From Bacillota bacterium (GTDB lineage: Bacteria > Bacillota > Clostridia > Lachnospirales > Lachnospiraceae), in the NCBI GenBank assembly GCA_023386815.1, contig JAEWIZ010000001.1:1-64000 (forward strand): a DNA stretch of 64,000 bases. Reading direction: 5' to 3'. Each line of letters opens with the position of its first letter. The first letter of the stretch is position 1. Positions 25,757-36,091 of this stretch are shown piece after piece. The notes under the pieces are model-generated. The model had not been told where the DNA came from. It did no database searches and saw only the letters and a list, made by a program, of their open reading frames with translations. Both the position numbers and the translations under genes were made by a program.

Positions 25757-28700
25757 TTACTGATTATCACTGTTATAAAGATTGGAAAGCTTTACTAAAT
25801 GCTCATATTTAGCCTTAGCATTCTTCTCAGCATTAGCAAATAATGCCTCCGCTCTTTCAGGATTCTGACGAATTAAGGAGCTATAACGAACTTCGTTCTT
25901 GATGAAATCCTGATAGCTTGCTGTTGGCTCCTTGCAATCTAACTGGAATGGATTCTTTCCTGCTTCTGCTACACGAGGATCGAAGCGGAACATATTCCAG
26001 TAACCGGATAATACCGCATTCTTCTCTTCTGTTTGGGAAACACCCATACCGCCCTTGATACCATGGTTAATACATGGAGCATAAGCGATAACGATGGAAG
26101 GTCCATTGTAGCTTTCAGCTTCGATCAGAGCCTTGATTGTCTGGTTGTAATCAGCACCCATAGCGATCTGAGCAACATATACATAACCATAGCTCATAGC
26201 GATAGCAGCTAAGTCCTTCTTCTTAACTTCCTTACCAGCTGCTGCAAACTGAGCAATTGCTCCGGTAGGTGTAGCTTTGGAAGACTGACCACCTGTATTG
26301 GAGTAAATCTCAGTATCAAATACTAAGATATTTACGTCCTGACCAGAAGCGATTACATGATCTAAGCCGCCGAAACCGATATCGTATGCCCAACCGTCAC
26401 CACCGAAGATCCACTGAGATTTCTTGGATAAGAAGTCTTTATCCTTTAAGATCTCTTTACCTTCAGCACAATCACAAGCTTCTAAAACTCTAACAAGAGC
26501 AGAAGTTGCGCCTGCATTTTCACGGCCGTTTACATAGGTATCAAGATATCTCTGAGCTGCTGCTTTTACTTCTTCATCAGAAGTGCTTGCAGCCAAAGCT
26601 TCAATCTTTGATTTAGCTCTATCTCTTAATGCTGTCTGTGCAAGTGACATACCATAACCAAACTCTGCATTATCCTCGAATAAGGAGTTAGCCCATGCAG
26701 GACCCTGTCCTTTCTTGTTTACAGTGTATGGTGTTGATGGCATGGAACCACCCCAGATAGAGGAGCAACCTGTAGCATTTGCAATGTACATTCTATCGCC
26801 AAATAACTGTGTTACTAACTTAGCATAAGGTGTTTCACCACAACCAGCACATGCACCGGAGAATTCAAGTAATGGCTGTTTGAACTGGCTACCCTTAACA
26901 GTAAGATCCTTGAATTTCTCAGCAACTTCTGGTTTCTCATCCAGTGCAAGACCGAAATCAAATACCTTCTGTTCCTCTAACTGAGTTTCAAGAGGCTTCA
27001 TAACAAGTGCCTTGTTACCCTTCTTACCAGGACAAACGTTAGCACAAGATCCACAACCCATACAGTCAAGTGCAGATACTGTCATAGCAAATTCCATGCC
27101 AGCTAAACCGGTCATAGCAACCTTCTTCATGCCTTCTGGAGCATTAGCGGACTCTTCTGCTGTTAACGCAACTGGACGGATAACAGCGTGAGGACATACA
27201 TAAGAACAGAAGTTACACTGGATACAGTTCTCTGGATTCCATTCTGGAACATCTACTGCAATACCACGTTTTTCAAACGCCGCAGAACCCTGTGGTAAAG
27301 TACCATTAGCCTGATCAACAAATGCGGATACTGGAAGGTTATTACCCTGTTGAGCATTAACAGGTGTTAAGATATTGTTAACGAAATCAACAACGTCTTT
27401 TCTACCCTCTGTAGCTTTACCAAGGAAATCTTCATCCTGTGCATCATTCCAGCTCTCAGGAACGGTTACTTCCTTAAGACCTGTAAGTCCACGGTCAATA
27501 GCATCATGATTCATCTTAACGATTGCTTCACCCTTCTTGCTATAAGAAGCAGTTGCAGCATCTTTCATATATTTAACAGCTTCCTCTACAGGAATGATGT
27601 TAGCTAATTTGAAGAACGCAGCCTGAAGAACCGTATTAATACGTCCACCTAAGCCGATTTCTTTACCAATGCTAATACCATCGATTGTGTAGAATTTAAT
27701 GTCATTCTCATAGATGTATCTTTTTACCTGTCCAGGCAAATGGTTCTCAATTTCTTCCATATCCCAACCACAGTTAAGTAAGAAAGTACCACCCTTCTTA
27801 AGTTCCTGTACCATGTTGTATTTTCTTACATAGGAAGGATTGTGGCAAGCAACAAAGTCAGCTTCGGTGATTAAGTAAGTTGACTTAATAGGCTTCTTAC
27901 CAAATCTTAAGTGAGACATTGTAACACCGCCGGATTTTTTGGAGTCATAATCAAAGTAAGCCTGAGCATACATGTTTGTATGATCACCAATGATCTTAAT
28001 GGAGTTCTTATTAGCACCTACGGTACCATCTGCGCCAAGACCCCAGAATTTACAGCTAATTGTTCCTTCTGGTGTAGTTGCAGGAGCAGCTTCTATGTCA
28101 AGTGATAAGTTTGTAACGTCATCTTTAATACCAATCGTAAAGGTCTTCTTCTCGGTATTCTTATATACTGCAATAATCTGTGCAGGAGTTGTATTCTTGG
28201 AGCCTAAACCATAACGACCGTTGAATACTGGGATATTAGAGAACTGTGAATCCTTTAATGCAGCAACAACATCTAAATATAGAGGCTCGCCAAGGGAACC
28301 AGGTTCTTTGGTTCTGTCTAATACAGTGATCTTTTTAACTGTTGCAGGGATTGCATCAATTAAGTGCTTTGCACTGAAAGGACGATATAAACGAACTTTT
28401 ACAAGACCAACCTTAGCACCATTTGCATTCATGAAATCAATGGTTTCTTCGATAGTGTCATTTACAGAACCCATAGCTACGATAATCTGCTCTGCATCCT
28501 CAGCACCATAGTAGTTGAATAACTGATAGTTTGTACCGAGCTTAGTATTAACCTTTGCCATGTATTCTTCTACGATAGCAGGAACTGCATCATAGTATGT
28601 ATTACATGCTTCTCTTGCCTGGAAGAATACGTCAGGGTTCTGAGCGGAACCTCTTAGTACTGGATGCTCAGGATTTAATGCGTTGCGACGGAATGCATCC

Positions 28701-29299
28701 ACAGCATCAAGATCAACCATATCCTTAAGATCCTCGTAGTCCCATGCTTCTATTTTCTGAATTTCATGAGAAGTTCTAAATCCATCAAAGAAATGTACGA
28801 AAGGAACTCTGCCCTTAATTGCTGCTAAATGAGCTACTGCACCTAAGTCCATTACTTCCTGTGGATTACTGCTTCCTAAGAAAGCAAAACCAGTTTGACG
28901 ACATGCATAGATATCAGAGTGATCACCAAAGATGGATAAAGCGTGGCTTGCTAATGCACGAGCAGACACGTTAATAACGCCTGGAAGTAACTCACCTGCA
29001 ATCTTATACATATTAGGAATCATAAGTAATAAACCTTGTGATGCTGTAAATGTTGTTGTTAAAGCGCCAGCTGCTAAAGAGCCATGAACTGTACCTGCTG
29101 CTCCTGCTTCAGACTGCATCTCAACTACCTTAACTTCCTGTCCGAAAATGTTCTTTCTGCCATCAGCTGACCATTTGTCAGTTACTTCAGCCATAACGGA
29201 ACTAGGAGTAATCGGATAGATTGCTGCAACATCGGTAAACGCATAAGAGACGTGTGCCGCTGCGGTATTACCGTCCATTGTTTTCATTTTCCTTGCCAT
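25757..29299 (-). CDS. nifJ: Pyruvate:ferredoxin (flavodoxin) oxidoreductase
   Basis: A 1180-residue homodimeric enzyme that oxidises pyruvate with CoA to acetyl-CoA and CO2, passing electrons to ferredoxin. All domains are in the usual order: pyrimidine-binding domain from residue 1 (DVAAIYPITPSSVMAEV), transketolase-like and CoA domains, an EKR-type linker, a 2[4Fe-4S] ferredoxin domain near 690-760 (CIQCNFCSYVCPH and CMGCGSCANVCPG), and the thiamine pyrophosphate domain with the further cluster Cys (CAGCGETPY) and GGDGWAYDIGFGG. Full length. TAAGGAGGACATTTC precedes the ATG. This is the main route from pyruvate in fermenting clostridia and feeds ferredoxin to partners such as Nfn. Confidence 0.98.
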   Translation of the reverse strand: MARKMKTMDGNTAAAHVSYAFTDVAAIYPITPSSVMAEVTDKWSADGRKNIFGQEVKVVEMQSEAGAAGTVHGSLAAGALTTTFTASQGLLLMIPNMYKIAGELLPGVINVSARALASHALSIFGDHSDIYACRQTGFAFLGSSNPQEVMDLGAVAHLAAIKGRVPFVHFFDGFRTSHEIQKIEAWDYEDLKDMVDLDAVDAFRRNALNPEHPVLRGSAQNPDVFFQAREACNTYYDAVPAIVEEYMAKVNTKLGTNYQLFNYYGAEDAEQIIVAMGSVNDTIEETIDFMNANGAKVGLVKVRLYRPFSAKHLIDAIPATVKKITVLDRTKEPGSLGEPLYLDVVAALKDSQFSNIPVFNGRYGLGSKNTTPAQIIAVYKNTEKKTFTIGIKDDVTNLSLDIEAAPATTPEGTISCKFWGLGADGTVGANKNSIKIIGDHTNMYAQAYFDYDSKKSGGVTMSHLRFGKKPIKSTYLITEADFVACHNPSYVRKYNMVQELKKGGTFLLNCGWDMEEIENHLPGQVKRYIYENDIKFYTIDGISIGKEIGLGGRINTVLQAAFFKLANIIPVEEAVKYMKDAATASYSKKGEAIVKMNHDAIDRGLTGLKEVTVPESWNDAQDEDFLGKATEGRKDVVDFVNNILTPVNAQQGNNLPVSAFVDQANGTLPQGSAAFEKRGIAVDVPEWNPENCIQCNFCSYVCPHAVIRPVALTAEESANAPEGMKKVAMTGLAGMEFAMTVSALDCMGCGSCANVCPGKKGNKALVMKPLETQLEEQKVFDFGLALDEKPEVAEKFKDLTVKGSQFKQPLLEFSGACAGCGETPYAKLVTQLFGDRMYIANATGCSSIWGGSMPSTPYTVNKKGQGPAWANSLFEDNAEFGYGMSLAQTALRDRAKSKIEALAASTSDEEVKAAAQRYLDTYVNGRENAGATSALVRVLEACDCAEGKEILKDKDFLSKKSQWIFGGDGWAYDIGFGGLDHVIASGQDVNILVFDTEIYSNTGGQSSKATPTGAIAQFAAAGKEVKKKDLAAIAMSYGYVYVAQIAMGADYNQTIKALIEAESYNGPSIVIAYAPCINHGIKGGMGVSQTEEKNAVLSGYWNMFRFDPRVAEAGKNPFQLDCKEPTASYQDFIKNEVRYSSLIRQNPERAEALFANAEKNAKAKYEHLVKLSNLYNSDNQ

Positions 29300-29754
29300 T
29301 GAAATGTCCTCCTTAAAATTTTAACCTGGTTTCTGTGATAAAGTATCACACGGACAAAATGAATACAATTTCGCATGTGTTAAAATTTTATCATACTGAA
29401 CTGTATTCACCTTGTACGTGGGGTACTTTAATCACCTAAACAACTAAACTTCTCACACTGCAAATGCAAGGCATAATGAGATCGCCTGTCCAACACGGTA
29501 TATAAATTTCCTGCTATGTAAGAATTTGATTGTTATAATAAAACCAAATTGATGAGAATCTATATAAGTTTTTTATTCATCAATTCATTATTATAACACA
29601 TGGTGAAAATTTTGGGAACATAAAAAATGTCTAATATCATAAAAAACTTGAAAAAAAATGTTAGTTAAGCTTCTTGGAAGTAAGTTTTTGGTTTTTCGTA
29701 AATAGCACCCGCAAACAATATACATTATATTACAGCATAAGGTGTATTTTCCCA
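29300..29754 (-). promoter_or_regulatory. Upstream region of nifJ with an operator-like palindrome
   Basis: 455 bases without a gene. At 29334-29350 TGTGATA-AAG-TATCACA forms a perfect 7-base inverted repeat, 34 bases before the nifJ start. It resembles a Crp/Fnr-type site but with a 7-base instead of a 6-base centre. Two copies of an AAAATTTTA motif flank it (about 29315 and 29380). I could not place a confident -35/-10 pair. Confidence 0.45.
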
Positions 29755-30708
29755 TTAAGCTATAGAAAGAGTATCATCAGCTCGTGAATAATAGTATACT
29801 TGGTCAGACAATACTTCATCTTTTGCAACTTGATTTTGATTCACATCAATAACCATATTTCTTAAAACTTCTTTATCAATTGAACAATCAAAGGGAACAA
29901 GAATTACTTCGTGAATACTGCTTGGAAGAATGAACAGATCTGATTTAAGATGATTTGAGAAATTCTTAAGAACATCGCTATATAGCAAACATGTAGCACC
30001 ATTAATTCCCTGCGAATTTGTCAGCACATACATCCTTTTTGAATTTTCTTTGTTCTGGATTATTTCGCTAATAATTTCTTCTGAATAATCCTCATCATTT
30101 CCATTACTTTCATTCATCATATTTCGAATAACCTCATCCATACTTCGAATTGTTGGTGGAAATTGACTTTTTGTATTCTCAGCCGCTAGTTTCTCTATCT
30201 CCTCCAGGGAAACCTTCCAGTGTAAAATATGTTCGTTTGTTATTCTTATGGTGCCTACGCCATCCTGTCCATGATGTACCAAGCAATGAAATGTTATAGC
30301 AAAATCAAGAAATTTTAGATGTGGTATTTTCTTTAAAAGCTTACTATTCCTCTCATAATGAATTAGCCGATATACTATGTTCTTCTTGATTGCATCCAGT
30401 GTAAAATCAAACTTCTTACCAATCATAGTGGATGAACAATTATGATAGATTGAACACAATCGCTCCGTAACTTCTTCCATGCTCATACCATCCAGATAAG
30501 CCTGATAATATGGCTGTAAATAAATATTTGGTGCAAAGGTCTTTCCCTCTTTTTGTAATATGAGGCTATCCAGCTCCAGAGAATTATTCTTGGTAACTTT
30601 AAAAATCTGTGCTGTATAATCTTTTCCCATCTTTGCCTTTACCATTTCCATAATATTAGCTATAAACGAGTCATAGCCGCTGTCAGTTTCTTTTAGTACC
30701 TCTATCAT
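29755..30708 (-). CDS. DUF5688 family protein
   Basis: A 317-residue cytoplasmic protein of unknown function, from a family I associate with Lachnospiraceae (DUF5688). Features seen: an N-terminal YDSFIANIMEMVKAKMGKDYTAQIFKVTKNN segment of beta-alpha character, a QKEGKTFAPNIYLQPYYQAYLDG stretch typical of the family, and a C-terminal half (HILHWKVS onward) with a VLTNSQGINGATCLLY core. The ATG at 30708 has AAGGAGG upstream; the longer frame to 30774 has no site. It is a single-gene unit by its position. Confidence 0.7.
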   Translation of the reverse strand: MIEVLKETDSGYDSFIANIMEMVKAKMGKDYTAQIFKVTKNNSLELDSLILQKEGKTFAPNIYLQPYYQAYLDGMSMEEVTERLCSIYHNCSSTMIGKKFDFTLDAIKKNIVYRLIHYERNSKLLKKIPHLKFLDFAITFHCLVHHGQDGVGTIRITNEHILHWKVSLEEIEKLAAENTKSQFPPTIRSMDEVIRNMMNESNGNDEDYSEEIISEIIQNKENSKRMYVLTNSQGINGATCLLYSDVLKNFSNHLKSDLFILPSSIHEVILVPFDCSIDKEVLRNMVIDVNQNQVAKDEVLSDQVYYYSRADDTLSIA

Positions 30709-30890
30709 AGAAACTACTTCCTCCTTAAAAAGTGTATTTTGGGATAACTGCATACTAGTGGGGTTATTTATCATTATGGGCGGCAGATATCTGCAAAATT
30801 TTAATCATGGGTTTATAAACTTTGAAAAACTAGGATCCAACACTGATGCTTAGATATAAAAGAATTAGGTTACAATAGAGAAATTTTAAC

Positions 30891-30917
30891 AAAAAAGCTT
30901 GCAAATAGCAAGCTTTT
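30891..30917 (-). terminator. Intrinsic terminator after the membrane protein gene
   Basis: AAAAGCTTGC/GCAAGCTTTT arms followed on the minus strand by TTTTTTG. It lies in the 307-base gap 30709-31015, otherwise featureless. Confidence 0.82.
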
Positions 30918-31015
30918 CCAATACATATTTTTACATAAACTTTTTTCTAATTTTTGTTCATTATGACAGATTTTGTTACCTTGTAAATGATTATGACTGA
31001 TTTAAATGTAACATC

Positions 31016-31759
31016 TCACTTCATGGAAATTCTTGCACTCAATGATAATATCACTTGCGATGGGGCATAAAATGTCCACATTAAAATCGATGAAAAACCT
31101 TTAATAAAGGAATACGTATCCGCGGGGATATTAATAAATCCTGAAATATTAAATAAACCAACATTAATATCACAAAGTAAAAACAATAACATACCTAATG
31201 CAAACGTCCTCATTCTTTTATAACCTGGATAATCTAAAGAAGTTTTCACTGCCATAAAGGTATTCATAACAATACTGGTAAAATAAAATACACTTGCAAT
31301 TAATAATGGTTCCAGTTCCATATTGCAAAATGCTAATATAGCTAAAACCGTAGAACTTATCGCCAGTTGCAGGAGTATTCTTTGAATAAGGTTAACCCAT
31401 ACCCTTTTTGAATTATACTTGTGCTGTATATAACTCTTCTCAAGACTAATACGTACACCATAAATCTGTTGAACAATAATAAAGGTAAGTACCCCATAGA
31501 AATACACATCTAATATTAATATGAGCAGATCTGAGATTAATGTAAAGAATAACGCTGCCTTCATCAAAAAAAGAATGCTTTTATCAGCGCTCTTTCTAGC
31601 AAAGAGCGCATAACAAAAGCATACTATGATAACCATGAATTTAATATAACTGGATATGGCCGAGCTGCCGTCAGTAAGATCCAGGTAAAGAAAAGCCACA
31701 TACATCATTAGTTGAAGGATCACAAATAAAATTCTCCCTGTGCTTGAACGCAATTCCAT
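31016..31759 (-). CDS. Polytopic membrane protein, function unknown
   Basis: A 247-residue integral membrane protein with about seven to eight hydrophobic segments spread over the whole length. A recurring ISDLLIL/LCDINVGLF pattern recalls YhhN-like families, but the match is too weak to assign. GAGGAGATTG precedes the ATG. It begins 29 bases after the stop of the GGDEF-EAL gene on the same strand, so the two are probably co-transcribed, suggesting a role in, or control by, cyclic-di-GMP signalling. Confidence 0.68.
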   Translation of the reverse strand: MELRSSTGRILFVILQLMMYVAFLYLDLTDGSSAISSYIKFMVIIVCFCYALFARKSADKSILFLMKAALFFTLISDLLILILDVYFYGVLTFIIVQQIYGVRISLEKSYIQHKYNSKRVWVNLIQRILLQLAISSTVLAILAFCNMELEPLLIASVFYFTSIVMNTFMAVKTSLDYPGYKRMRTFALGMLLFLLCDINVGLFNISGFINIPADTYSFIKGFSSILMWTFYAPSQVILSLSARISMK

Positions 31760-31788
31760 ACCACAATCTCCTCAATACTGACTTTGAA

Positions 31789-33357
31789 CTATTCAGGTCT
31801 GAATATTTCCTCCTGCGGTAAATCTGTGATTTTTAACAATTCAACTGCTATTTCTTGAGGAACAGGCTTGCTGTATAAGAAGCCTTGCGCCTTATCACAA
31901 TTGGATTCCTTTAAGAATAACTCCTGATCAAAGCTTTCTACACCTTCTGCAATGACTGATAAATCCAGATTCCTAGCCAAAGTAATAATCGTTTGTATAA
32001 TTTTTTGATCGCTCTTATCTACCATTACGGTATTCAAGAAACTTTTATCAATCTTTAAATTACTTACGGGTAAGCGCTTTAGATAATTCATAGAAGAATA
32101 ACCCGTACCAAAATCATCCAAGGAGAAATTAACACCGATTTTTCTAAGCTCTTGAATCGTAGAAATCGTATAATCGATGTCATCCAAGGCTATCGTTTCG
32201 GTTATCTCTAACTCCAGACACTTAGGATTAATACCTGTTTCTTCAATTACGTCGTAAACCTGTTTCACAAAATCTCTATCTTTAAACTGTCTCGCAGATA
32301 TATTAACTGCCATAGTAATATCCGGAAATTCTTCTGACCATTGTTTTAATTGGTGACATGCTGTTTTCAACACCCATCTCCCAATCGGAACAATAAGGCC
32401 GGTCTCTTCTGCCAGATATATAAACTCATCCGGATAAACGATCCCCCTTGTCGGGTGGTTCCACCGAATCAGTGCTTCATAACCAACTGTCTTCTTCGTC
32501 TCAAGATTCATCTGCGACTGATAGTAAAGAACAAATTCGTTTCGTTCTAAAGCCTTACGCAGTTGAGATTGAATCTCGATTTTCTCTGTAAGTTTCTGGT
32601 TAAATGAGTAATCAAAATACGCATGGGTGTTCTTCCCATTTTCTTTTGCCACATACATTGCTGAATCTACATTTTTAATCAGTGTCTGAGACGTCTTTCC
32701 ATCCTTCGGTGCTAAAGCAACCCCAATACTAACTGTCACAAAGTATTCCTTTGTCGATAGTATGAAAGGATAACTAAAGACGTTCTTTATCTTCTTTATC
32801 TTATCCTCAAAGACTAATGTATCCTGCAAATTTTGAGTGAGAACTACAAATTCATCTCCGCCAATGCGAGCTAGGTAATCATTTTCATCCAATACCTGTT
32901 TCAGACGATAAGTTACATCAATTAATAGTTCGTCACCATAGGAATGTCCAAGTGAATCATTGATATTTTTGAAATTATCAATATCGATATCCATTAGGGC
33001 TATGGTCTCTTCACTTCGCAACGTTAACATAACGTTATCTAACATTTCTGTAAACGCGGTGCGATTGGGTAATTCTGTCAAATAGTCCGTATACGCTAGC
33101 TTTTTCATGCTTTCCTTGTTTTTATTCAGTTCTTCATACTTACCAGTCAAATCATTGAAAGAGGAAAGAGACGAATGATAGCTCTCTTCCAACGACTTAA
33201 ATTTTTCTTTCCATTGCTCAATTTCCTGAAAGGTCTTTTTTTGCAGTTTCTTTGCTTTGCTAATTCGAATGGTATAAATAATGAATATTACTGTAACAAT
33301 TACTAAGGCTGCAATCATGGCAATTCCGATTGATCGGTCAATCACAAAATATCCCAT
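31789..33357 (-). CDS. Membrane-anchored GGDEF-EAL cyclic-di-GMP protein
   Basis: A bifunctional-type signalling protein of 522 residues. One N-terminal membrane helix (about residues 6-28), a coiled linker (30-85), a diguanylate cyclase domain (about 90-250) with intact GGDEF, and a phosphodiesterase domain (about 265-510) with intact EAL, DDFGTG, AEGVE and QG motifs. Both active sites look competent. There is no periplasmic sensor domain. No RxxD inhibitory site is seen just before GGDEF. The ATG at 33357 follows TTGGAGG; the frame continues to 33384. Probably co-transcribed with the downstream membrane protein. Confidence 0.92.
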   Translation of the reverse strand: MGYFVIDRSIGIAMIAALVIVTVIFIIYTIRISKAKKLQKKTFQEIEQWKEKFKSLEESYHSSLSSFNDLTGKYEELNKNKESMKKLAYTDYLTELPNRTAFTEMLDNVMLTLRSEETIALMDIDIDNFKNINDSLGHSYGDELLIDVTYRLKQVLDENDYLARIGGDEFVVLTQNLQDTLVFEDKIKKIKNVFSYPFILSTKEYFVTVSIGVALAPKDGKTSQTLIKNVDSAMYVAKENGKNTHAYFDYSFNQKLTEKIEIQSQLRKALERNEFVLYYQSQMNLETKKTVGYEALIRWNHPTRGIVYPDEFIYLAEETGLIVPIGRWVLKTACHQLKQWSEEFPDITMAVNISARQFKDRDFVKQVYDVIEETGINPKCLELEITETIALDDIDYTISTIQELRKIGVNFSLDDFGTGYSSMNYLKRLPVSNLKIDKSFLNTVMVDKSDQKIIQTIITLARNLDLSVIAEGVESFDQELFLKESNCDKAQGFLYSKPVPQEIAVELLKITDLPQEEIFRPE

Positions 33358-33396
33358 AAATCCTCCAATACGTTTCCCCCTCACGTATTTCTTTCG

Positions 33397-34782
33397 TTAT
33401 TTTGATTTTAAGTATTTATCAATTCCCATAGCTGCAGCTTTTCCTGCTCCCATCGCCAGAATTACAGTTGCCGCTCCTGTTACCGCATCACCACCGGCAA
33501 ATACACCTTCTCTTGAAGTTAAACCAGTTTCTTCATCAGCGATAATACACTTATGTTTATTTATTTCCAGTCCACCCGTTGTGGATGAAATAAGCGGATT
33601 AGGGCTTGTTCCAAGTGACATGATAACTGTATCCAACTCTAAAACAAACTCTGAACCTGGCTTTTCCTTTGGTCTTCTTCTGCCAGATTCGTCAGGTTCA
33701 CCAAGCTCCATCTCAACGCACCTCATACCAGAAACCCATCCGTTATCATTCACAAGAATTTCCTTTGGATTTGTTAACAGCTTAAAGATGATACCTTCCT
33801 CTTTTGCATGATGTACTTCTTCTACACGGGCAGGTAATTCTTCTTCTCCACGGCGATATACAATATATACCTGCGCACCTAATCTTAGTGCTGTTCTTGC
33901 AGCATCCATGGCAACATTACCACCACCAACTACTCCGACCTTCTTACCCGCAATGATCGGTGTATCATATTCTTTATCAAAGGCTTTCATCAAATTGCTG
34001 CGAGTAAGATACTCGTTCGCTGAGAATACTCCGTTAGCATTTTCTCCCGGAATACCCATGAATTTAGGAAGTCCTGCTCCTGAGCCGATAAATACTGCAT
34101 CAAAACCTTCCTCTTCCATCAATTCATCGATTGTGGTAGATTTACCAATAACAACATTTGTTTCTATTTTAACACCTAATGAAACCACATTCTCGATCTC
34201 TTTTTTTACAACAGTATCTTTCGGTAATCTGAATTCCGGAATACCATATACAAGTACACCGCCTGGTTCATGAAGTGCTTCAAAAATCGTTACATCATAG
34301 CCCATCTTTGCCAAATCTCCAGCACAGGTAAGTCCTGCAGGACCAGCTCCGATAACAGCCACTTTCTTACCGTTCTTTTCCTTTGTCGGTTCCGGCTTTA
34401 TATTGTTTTCTCTAGCCCAATCAGCTACAAAACGTTCTAGCTTACCAATCGAAACCGGGTCACCCTTAATTCCTCGGATACATCTTTCTTCGCATTGTGA
34501 CTCCTGTGGACATACTCTTCCACATACAGCTGGTAGTGCTGAATATTTACTGATTACCTGAAAAGCAGACGCCACATCATTTTCTGTGACTTCCTTTATA
34601 AATCCTGGAATATCTATTGCTACGGGACATCCCTGTACACACTTTGGATTCTTACACTGAATGCAGCGAGAAGCCTCTTCCATTGCTTCCTCTAAATTAT
34701 ATCCATAACATACTTCCTCAAAATTAGCAGCACGAACCTTGGGCTCCTGCTCTCTAACCGGGACTCTTTTTAAAACGTCCAT
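33397..34782 (-). CDS. nfnB: NfnB: NADPH-binding subunit of NADH-dependent ferredoxin:NADP+ oxidoreductase (GltD-like)
   Basis: A 461-residue flavoprotein usually labelled 'glutamate synthase small subunit'. N-terminal Cys motifs for two [4Fe-4S] clusters (CIQCKNPKCVQGCPV and CGRVCPQESQCEERC), an FAD site GAGPAGLTCAG, an NADP site GGGNVAMDAARTA, and a C-terminal AGGDAVTGAATVILAMGAGK. No glutamate synthase large subunit is nearby. Instead an NfnA-like gene lies just upstream, so the pair should be the electron-bifurcating Nfn complex, which couples reduced ferredoxin and NADH to NADPH formation. GGAGG precedes the ATG. Confidence 0.9.
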   Translation of the reverse strand: MDVLKRVPVREQEPKVRAANFEEVCYGYNLEEAMEEASRCIQCKNPKCVQGCPVAIDIPGFIKEVTENDVASAFQVISKYSALPAVCGRVCPQESQCEERCIRGIKGDPVSIGKLERFVADWARENNIKPEPTKEKNGKKVAVIGAGPAGLTCAGDLAKMGYDVTIFEALHEPGGVLVYGIPEFRLPKDTVVKKEIENVVSLGVKIETNVVIGKSTTIDELMEEEGFDAVFIGSGAGLPKFMGIPGENANGVFSANEYLTRSNLMKAFDKEYDTPIIAGKKVGVVGGGNVAMDAARTALRLGAQVYIVYRRGEEELPARVEEVHHAKEEGIIFKLLTNPKEILVNDNGWVSGMRCVEMELGEPDESGRRRPKEKPGSEFVLELDTVIMSLGTSPNPLISSTTGGLEINKHKCIIADEETGLTSREGVFAGGDAVTGAATVILAMGAGKAAAMGIDKYLKSK

Positions 34783-34893
34783 TCTTATTATTCCTCCTAA
34801 ACCATATATAAAGCTCTAGATTAGCAATAACCGACCATTTGACCGCAAGGCCACCGGGTGTCAGATGTGAATTATTGTAGTTAATTATTCACA

Positions 34894-35799
34894 CTATTTC
34901 TCGTCGTGGCACTCACAACCAGGATGATGATGGGTAGACCCTTCTTTTTGGCGCAGGATTACTTGACCCTCTTCTGTTTTATACATTTGAAGTCTTTTCA
35001 TTGCCTCATCAAAATTAACGAGATGTCCATCAAACTCCGGTCCATCCACACATGCAAATTTTACTTCATTACCTATTGTTAATCGACAGGCTCCACACAT
35101 TCCGGTACCATCTACCATAACAGGATTCATACTTACAATCGTTTGGATTCCTAATTCTTTTGTAAGAATACAAACAAACTTCATCATAATCATTGGCCCA
35201 ATTGCGATAACTAAATCATATTGTTTGCCTTGATTATTGACTAAATCCTTTATACAATCATTCACATTTCCTTTAAAGCCATAAGAACCATCGTCTGTTG
35301 TTATGTAAAGATTTGATACCATCTCTTTCATTCTATCTTCGAGGATGATTAATTCTTTGTTTCTTGCTCCAATAATGCAATCAACTTCATAACCGTTTTC
35401 CTTCATCCACTTTACTTGAGGATATACGGGTGCCGCTCCTACACCACCTGCAACAAATAATATCTTTTTCTTTGACAGCTCTTCTCTTGGCATATCAATC
35501 AATTCCGACTTATGCCCCAAAGGTCCTGTAAAATCTCTGAACGCCTCTCCCTCTTCATACTTAGCCATTAACTGTGTAGATGACCCAAGTGCTTGAAACA
35601 CAATTGTTACAGTTCCAGCTTCCCTGTCATAATCACATATCGTCAAAGGAATTCTTTCTCCCTTTTCATCCATTTTTACAATAACAAATTGTCCAGGATA
35701 GCAGTTCTTAGCCACTCGTGGGGCTAATACGTCCATTAGGTAAATAGCATTTGAGAGCTGTTCCTTCTTTGTGATCATGTAACTATAATTTCCCGCCAT
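34894..35799 (-). CDS. nfnA: NfnA: ferredoxin-NADP reductase-like subunit of Nfn
   Basis: A 301-residue FAD/NAD-binding reductase with a [2Fe-2S] site, of the PyrK/ferredoxin-NADP+ reductase alpha family. Seen: the FAD-binding GERIPLTICDYD, the NAD site FVAGGVGAAPVYPQV, and CGACRLTIGNEVKFACVDGPEFDGH near the C-terminus, whose Cys bind the cluster. The last residues are His-rich (THHHPGCECHDEK), which could bind metal. The ATG at 35799 follows GGAAGAGGTT; an earlier GTG at 35823 is possible. It forms an operon with nfnB 111 bases downstream. Confidence 0.9.
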   Translation of the reverse strand: MAGNYSYMITKKEQLSNAIYLMDVLAPRVAKNCYPGQFVIVKMDEKGERIPLTICDYDREAGTVTIVFQALGSSTQLMAKYEEGEAFRDFTGPLGHKSELIDMPREELSKKKILFVAGGVGAAPVYPQVKWMKENGYEVDCIIGARNKELIILEDRMKEMVSNLYITTDDGSYGFKGNVNDCIKDLVNNQGKQYDLVIAIGPMIMMKFVCILTKELGIQTIVSMNPVMVDGTGMCGACRLTIGNEVKFACVDGPEFDGHLVNFDEAMKRLQMYKTEEGQVILRQKEGSTHHHPGCECHDEK

Positions 35800-36091
35800 T
35801 AGATTAACCTCTTCCTTTTTCACAAATTCCTATTATAACTTAAATATTTTCTTCTCATTATACGGTACAAGTTCTAAAAAATCCAGTGAATTTTTTGATA
35901 ATACAGGATACAGACCCTATTTCATCACAATTTTCTTCTTTTTCACATGTCTATCAATCTATTTCCTATACATTCGACAAAATATGGGACGTATGCCTAT
36001 GATATTATTGTATTATTTTGCATAGATACATAGGAACCTAGAGATTCAAATGTATAAACATACAATTTACCATTGGATACGCCCCAATATA
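35800..36091. other. Intergenic region without a recognisable gene
   Basis: About 290 AT-rich bases between nfnA and the HD-protein gene, both on the minus strand. It should hold the nfn promoter. No terminator-grade hairpin was found. Confidence 0.4.

Noticed and set aside
33281..33811. Plus-strand 176-codon frame
   Set aside because: Antisense shadow of nfnB and the start of the GGDEF-EAL gene.
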